7,397 bases of DNA from Lachnospiraceae bacterium. Lineage in GTDB: Bacteria; Bacillota; Clostridia; Lachnospirales; Anaerotignaceae. Made by a program: the position numbers and the translations under genes. Shown here in pieces: positions 5,239-7,397 of the stretch; position 1 is the stretch's first letter, and each line of letters opens with the position of its first letter. The stretch spans positions 1 through 7,397 of the forward strand of contig JAQVIB010000104.1 in NCBI GenBank assembly GCA_028695945.1, written 5' to 3'. The notes under the pieces were generated by a model. That model did no database searches and was not told where the DNA came from. It was given only the letters and a program-made list of their open reading frames with translations.

Positions 5239-6408
5239 CTTGAGTTTGTTAGTCAAGGCAATGTAGCAGTTATTAAGGTAGTAGGTGTTGGTGGCGGAGG
5301 AAATAACGCTGTTGACAGAATGATTGAAGATAATATGGACGGCGTTGAATTCGTCGCAGTCAATACAGATGTACAGGATTTATCAAAATCTAAAGCTTCA
5401 ACGAAGATACAGATTGGTGAGAAGCTTACAAGAGGATTAGGTGCAGGCGGTAACCCGGAAATTGGTGAAAAATCAGTTGAGGAAACAAAGGAAGAGATTG
5501 CTAGGTCTTTAACAGGTGCAGACATGGTCTTTATTACAGCAGGAATGGGAGGCGGAACAGGTACTGGAGCCGCACCTAAAATTGCTGAAATATCCAAACA
5601 GCTTGGAATTTTAACTGTTGGTGTTGTAACAAAACCTTTTAGTTTTGAAGGTAAAAAAAGAATGACAAATGCTGAAAGAGGCGTGTCTGAGCTTAGAAAA
5701 AATGTGGATACACTTGTAATTATTCCCAACCAGCGTATTTTAAGCATTGTTGATAAAAAAACACCTATAATCGAGGCGTTTCGCAAGGCGGATGATATTT
5801 TAAGACAGGGTGTACAAGGTATTTCAGACCTTATATCTAAACCTGGTGTAATTAACCTTGACTTTGCGGATGTTAAAACTGTAATGGAAAACAAAGGCAT
5901 TGCTCATATGGGTATTGGTCATGGAAAAGGTGACAATAAGGCAGAAGAGGCAGCTAAAGCAGCTATTCAGAGCCCACTTCTTGAAACAAAAATTGATGGA
6001 GCGAGAAGCGTACTTATTAACTTCAGTGGTGATTCTAACTTAGGTCTTCTTGAGGCGGATGAAGCAGCTAATCTCATTAGAGAAAGCATTGACCCAGAAG
6101 CAGAAATTATTTTTGGTACAACCATTAATGATGATCTTAAGGATGAAGTTGTTGTTACAGTTATTGCAACAGGCTTTGATGGAGATGTTAAGGGGCTTCC
6201 ACCTACAAATATGAGAGGTATTTTTAATATCGGTGATGCAAGACCTGTTCAAAAACCAGTTGAAGAATCAGAGCAGGCTGCAGCTGACGATGCTCAAAAA
6301 CAGCAGGAGTTAAAGCGTAAGGAATTAGACTCTTTCAGGGCAACTGATTTTGGAGATGGAGACGAAATTCAAATTCCAACTTTTATAAAGAATAGAAGGA
6401 ACTTCTAA
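5236..6408 (+). CDS. ftsZ: Cell division protein FtsZ
   Basis: FtsZ is the GTP-dependent tubulin homologue that polymerises at midcell into the Z-ring and recruits the divisome. The 390-residue product contains the N-terminal nucleotide-binding stretch VVGVGGGGNNAVDRMI (15-30), the tubulin signature GGGTGTG (105-111) followed by AAPKIAEISKQLG, and PFSFEGKKR (134-142). The catalytic T7 loop NLDFADVKTVM (207-217) retains both aspartates, D209 and D212. A variable linker rich in Gln, Glu and Ala (about 336-375) leads to the C-terminal tail DEIQIPTFIKNRRNF (376-390), which resembles the conserved peptide that binds FtsA, SepF and other partners. Length is normal. It uses a GTG start with a strong ribosome binding site. 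It follows sbp without an intervening ftsA, has its own leader and ends at a clear terminator. Confidence 0.98.
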   Translation: MLEFVSQGNVAVIKVVGVGGGGNNAVDRMIEDNMDGVEFVAVNTDVQDLSKSKASTKIQIGEKLTRGLGAGGNPEIGEKSVEETKEEIARSLTGADMVFITAGMGGGTGTGAAPKIAEISKQLGILTVGVVTKPFSFEGKKRMTNAERGVSELRKNVDTLVIIPNQRILSIVDKKTPIIEAFRKADDILRQGVQGISDLISKPGVINLDFADVKTVMENKGIAHMGIGHGKGDNKAEEAAKAAIQSPLLETKIDGARSVLINFSGDSNLGLLEADEAANLIRESIDPEAEIIFGTTINDDLKDEVVVTVIATGFDGDVKGLPPTNMRGIFNIGDARPVQKPVEESEQAAADDAQKQQELKRKELDSFRATDFGDGDEIQIPTFIKNRRNF

Positions 6409-6434
6409 TTTTTATAATTACATACATTAAATTT

Positions 6435-6463
6435 AACAGCGGATCTTATTCCGCTGTTTTTTT
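6435..6463 (+). terminator. Rho-independent terminator after ftsZ
   Basis: A perfect 9-bp stem, AACAGCGGA (6435-6443) with TCCGCTGTT (6450-6458), encloses the six-base loop TCTTAT and runs into seven T residues (6457-6463). It lies 26 bases after the ftsZ stop, ends the division-gene transcript and separates it from spoIIGA. Confidence 0.92.
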
Positions 6464-6515
6464 GTGCGAAAAAGCAGAAATAATGATATAAAATTTCCAT
6501 TAATTTTCAGTATAA

Positions 6516-6566
6516 ATTACAAATTTTGTGGCTTTGTTTTTCTATAATGTATTAAAGGCAGGTGAT
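6516..6566 (+). promoter_or_regulatory. Possible spoIIGA promoter and ribosome binding site
   Basis: A TATAAT at 6543-6548 lies 21 bases before the spoIIGA ATG. No good -35 exists at 16-18 bases; the best is ATTACA (6516-6521, four of six matches to TTGACA) with a 21-base spacer. The Bacillus subtilis spoIIG promoter is known for an overlong spacer (22 bases) and activation by Spo0A, so the resemblance is suggestive. The ribosome binding site AGGTGAT (6560-6566) matches the 16S complement well. A start about seven bases after the -10 would leave a very short leader, which lowers my confidence. Confidence 0.4.
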
Positions 6567-6569
6567 TAA

Positions 6570-7397
6570 ATGAGGATTTACATAGATGTAATTTTTTTAG
6601 TTAATTTTATTATGGATACAATGATTCTATGGATTATTTCAATTTTAGATAGACGTAAGGTTTCATTTAAAAGAATAGTTGCTGGCGGTACCGTTGGAGC
6701 TTTTCTATACTGCTTGTTGCTTTTTCTGCCTTATCTTGGAAGTTGGGTTAATTACGTTTTAGGAAGTTTAATTTTAGGAATATCCGTTTGGCTTACATTT
6801 AGACCTTCAACACTTAAAGCATACATAAAGCTGAAAGTTTTTTCATTACTTGCATCGGTTTTTGTTGGTGGAATATTTATTGCAATCTTTTATTTTACTA
6901 AGGCTAACGGTGTTATTCCACTTGCAATTGGCAATTTTTCAATTAAGTTGTTGTTGGTATTAACCGTTGCTATATATGTATTTATTAAATGGGCAGGCGG
7001 AATATTCATAAGTACTTTTACTAATAGAAATGGATATTGTCGAATTAGCATTTGCTTTAATGGGAAAAAAGCTGAGATTGTGGCACTAATGGATACAGGA
7101 AATTTTCTTATAGAGGACCAAGGTGGTAACAAAATAATAATTGCTGAGTTTGGAGCGATAAAACAGTTTTTTAACACAGAAACACAATTGCTGTATTATC
7201 AGAAACTATCACCACAGCAAATTTTGGAGGGAATTACAGATGAGCATGTTAAGACAAGGTTACAGTTGATCCCATTTTCGTCTATAGGTACAGATGGTGG
7301 AGTCCTTACAGCCTTTAAAGCAGATTTTGCAGAGGTTTCAGCAGGAAAAAAAATAGTGTTGAAAAATGCTTTATTGGTGATTTATAATGGGCGTCTT
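6570..7397 (+). CDS. spoIIGA: Sporulation sigma-E factor-processing peptidase SpoIIGA (3' end outside window)
   Basis: SpoIIGA is a membrane-bound aspartic protease, inserted at the sporulation septum, that cleaves the pro-sequence from pro-sigma-E in the mother cell after a signal from the forespore protein SpoIIR. The 276 codons visible run to the window edge without a stop. The N-terminus, MRIYIDVIFLVNFIMDTMIL, is typical of the family. About five hydrophobic segments (near 5-26, 36-54, 58-76, 90-109 and 120-140) precede the cytoplasmic protease domain. That domain carries the catalytic motif MDTGN with D175, and IPFSSIGTDGG further on followed by LTAFKADF, as in family members. The family is about 290-310 residues, so roughly the last 15-35 are missing. 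The ATG at 6570 is supported by AGGTGAT. It follows the ftsZ terminator, and its substrate gene sigE would normally be next. Confidence 0.93.
   Translation, partial: MRIYIDVIFLVNFIMDTMILWIISILDRRKVSFKRIVAGGTVGAFLYCLLLFLPYLGSWVNYVLGSLILGISVWLTFRPSTLKAYIKLKVFSLLASVFVGGIFIAIFYFTKANGVIPLAIGNFSIKLLLVLTVAIYVFIKWAGGIFISTFTNRNGYCRISICFNGKKAEIVALMDTGNFLIEDQGGNKIIIAEFGAIKQFFNTETQLLYYQKLSPQQILEGITDEHVKTRLQLIPFSSIGTDGGVLTAFKADFAEVSAGKKIVLKNALLVIYNGRL

Noticed and set aside
5253..5900. A 215-codon minus-strand open frame across ftsZ.
   Set aside because: It is antisense to strongly conserved ftsZ motifs and its translation looks like a mirror of them, rich in Ser, Pro and Thr. There is no sign of a real gene.

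Overview
The window reads as a chromosomal stretch of an AT-rich, spore-forming Firmicute, most probably of class Clostridia. The grounds are the Gram-positive gene content and order (khpA after rpsP; DivIB-type ftsQ, a DUF881 gene and sbp before ftsZ), spoIIGA at the right end, strong AGGAGG/AGGTGAT ribosome binding sites, and codons rich in A and T. I cannot name the genus. All genes lie on the + strand, and I find no mobile element, CRISPR array, tRNA or rRNA.

Left block (1-1818), translation and RNA maturation: the 3' part of rpsP (ribosomal protein S16), khpA (small KH-domain RNA-binding protein), rimM (30S maturation factor) and trmD (tRNA m1G37 methyltransferase). This is the common rpsP-khpA-rimM-trmD order, but rplS, its usual last member, does not follow.

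Middle block (1819-6463), envelope and division: murA (first committed step of peptidoglycan synthesis), ftsQ/divIB (divisome membrane protein), a ylxW-like DUF881 gene, sbp (small basic membrane protein) and ftsZ (division tubulin). It resembles the distal end of a division and cell wall (dcw) cluster, without ftsA and without the upstream mra/mur genes. Stop/start overlaps of the TAATG or TGATG type join rimM-trmD, murA-ftsQ and ylxW-sbp, suggesting translational coupling. ftsZ has its own 139-bp leader with a -10-like TATAAT and two adjacent dyad symmetries, and a clear intrinsic terminator follows it.

Right block (6464-7397), sporulation: an independent leader and the first 276 codons of spoIIGA, the membrane aspartic protease that activates pro-sigma-E. 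The window edge cuts it. sigE would be expected next, but that cannot be seen here.

Together the window links ribosome and tRNA maturation, wall precursor synthesis, septum assembly and the first mother-cell sigma switch, a step tied to asymmetric division. Every gene belongs to a known family, and I found no evidence of an undescribed system. The points most worth a second look are the gene-order junction after trmD, the missing ftsA, and the structured DNA before ftsZ and spoIIGA.
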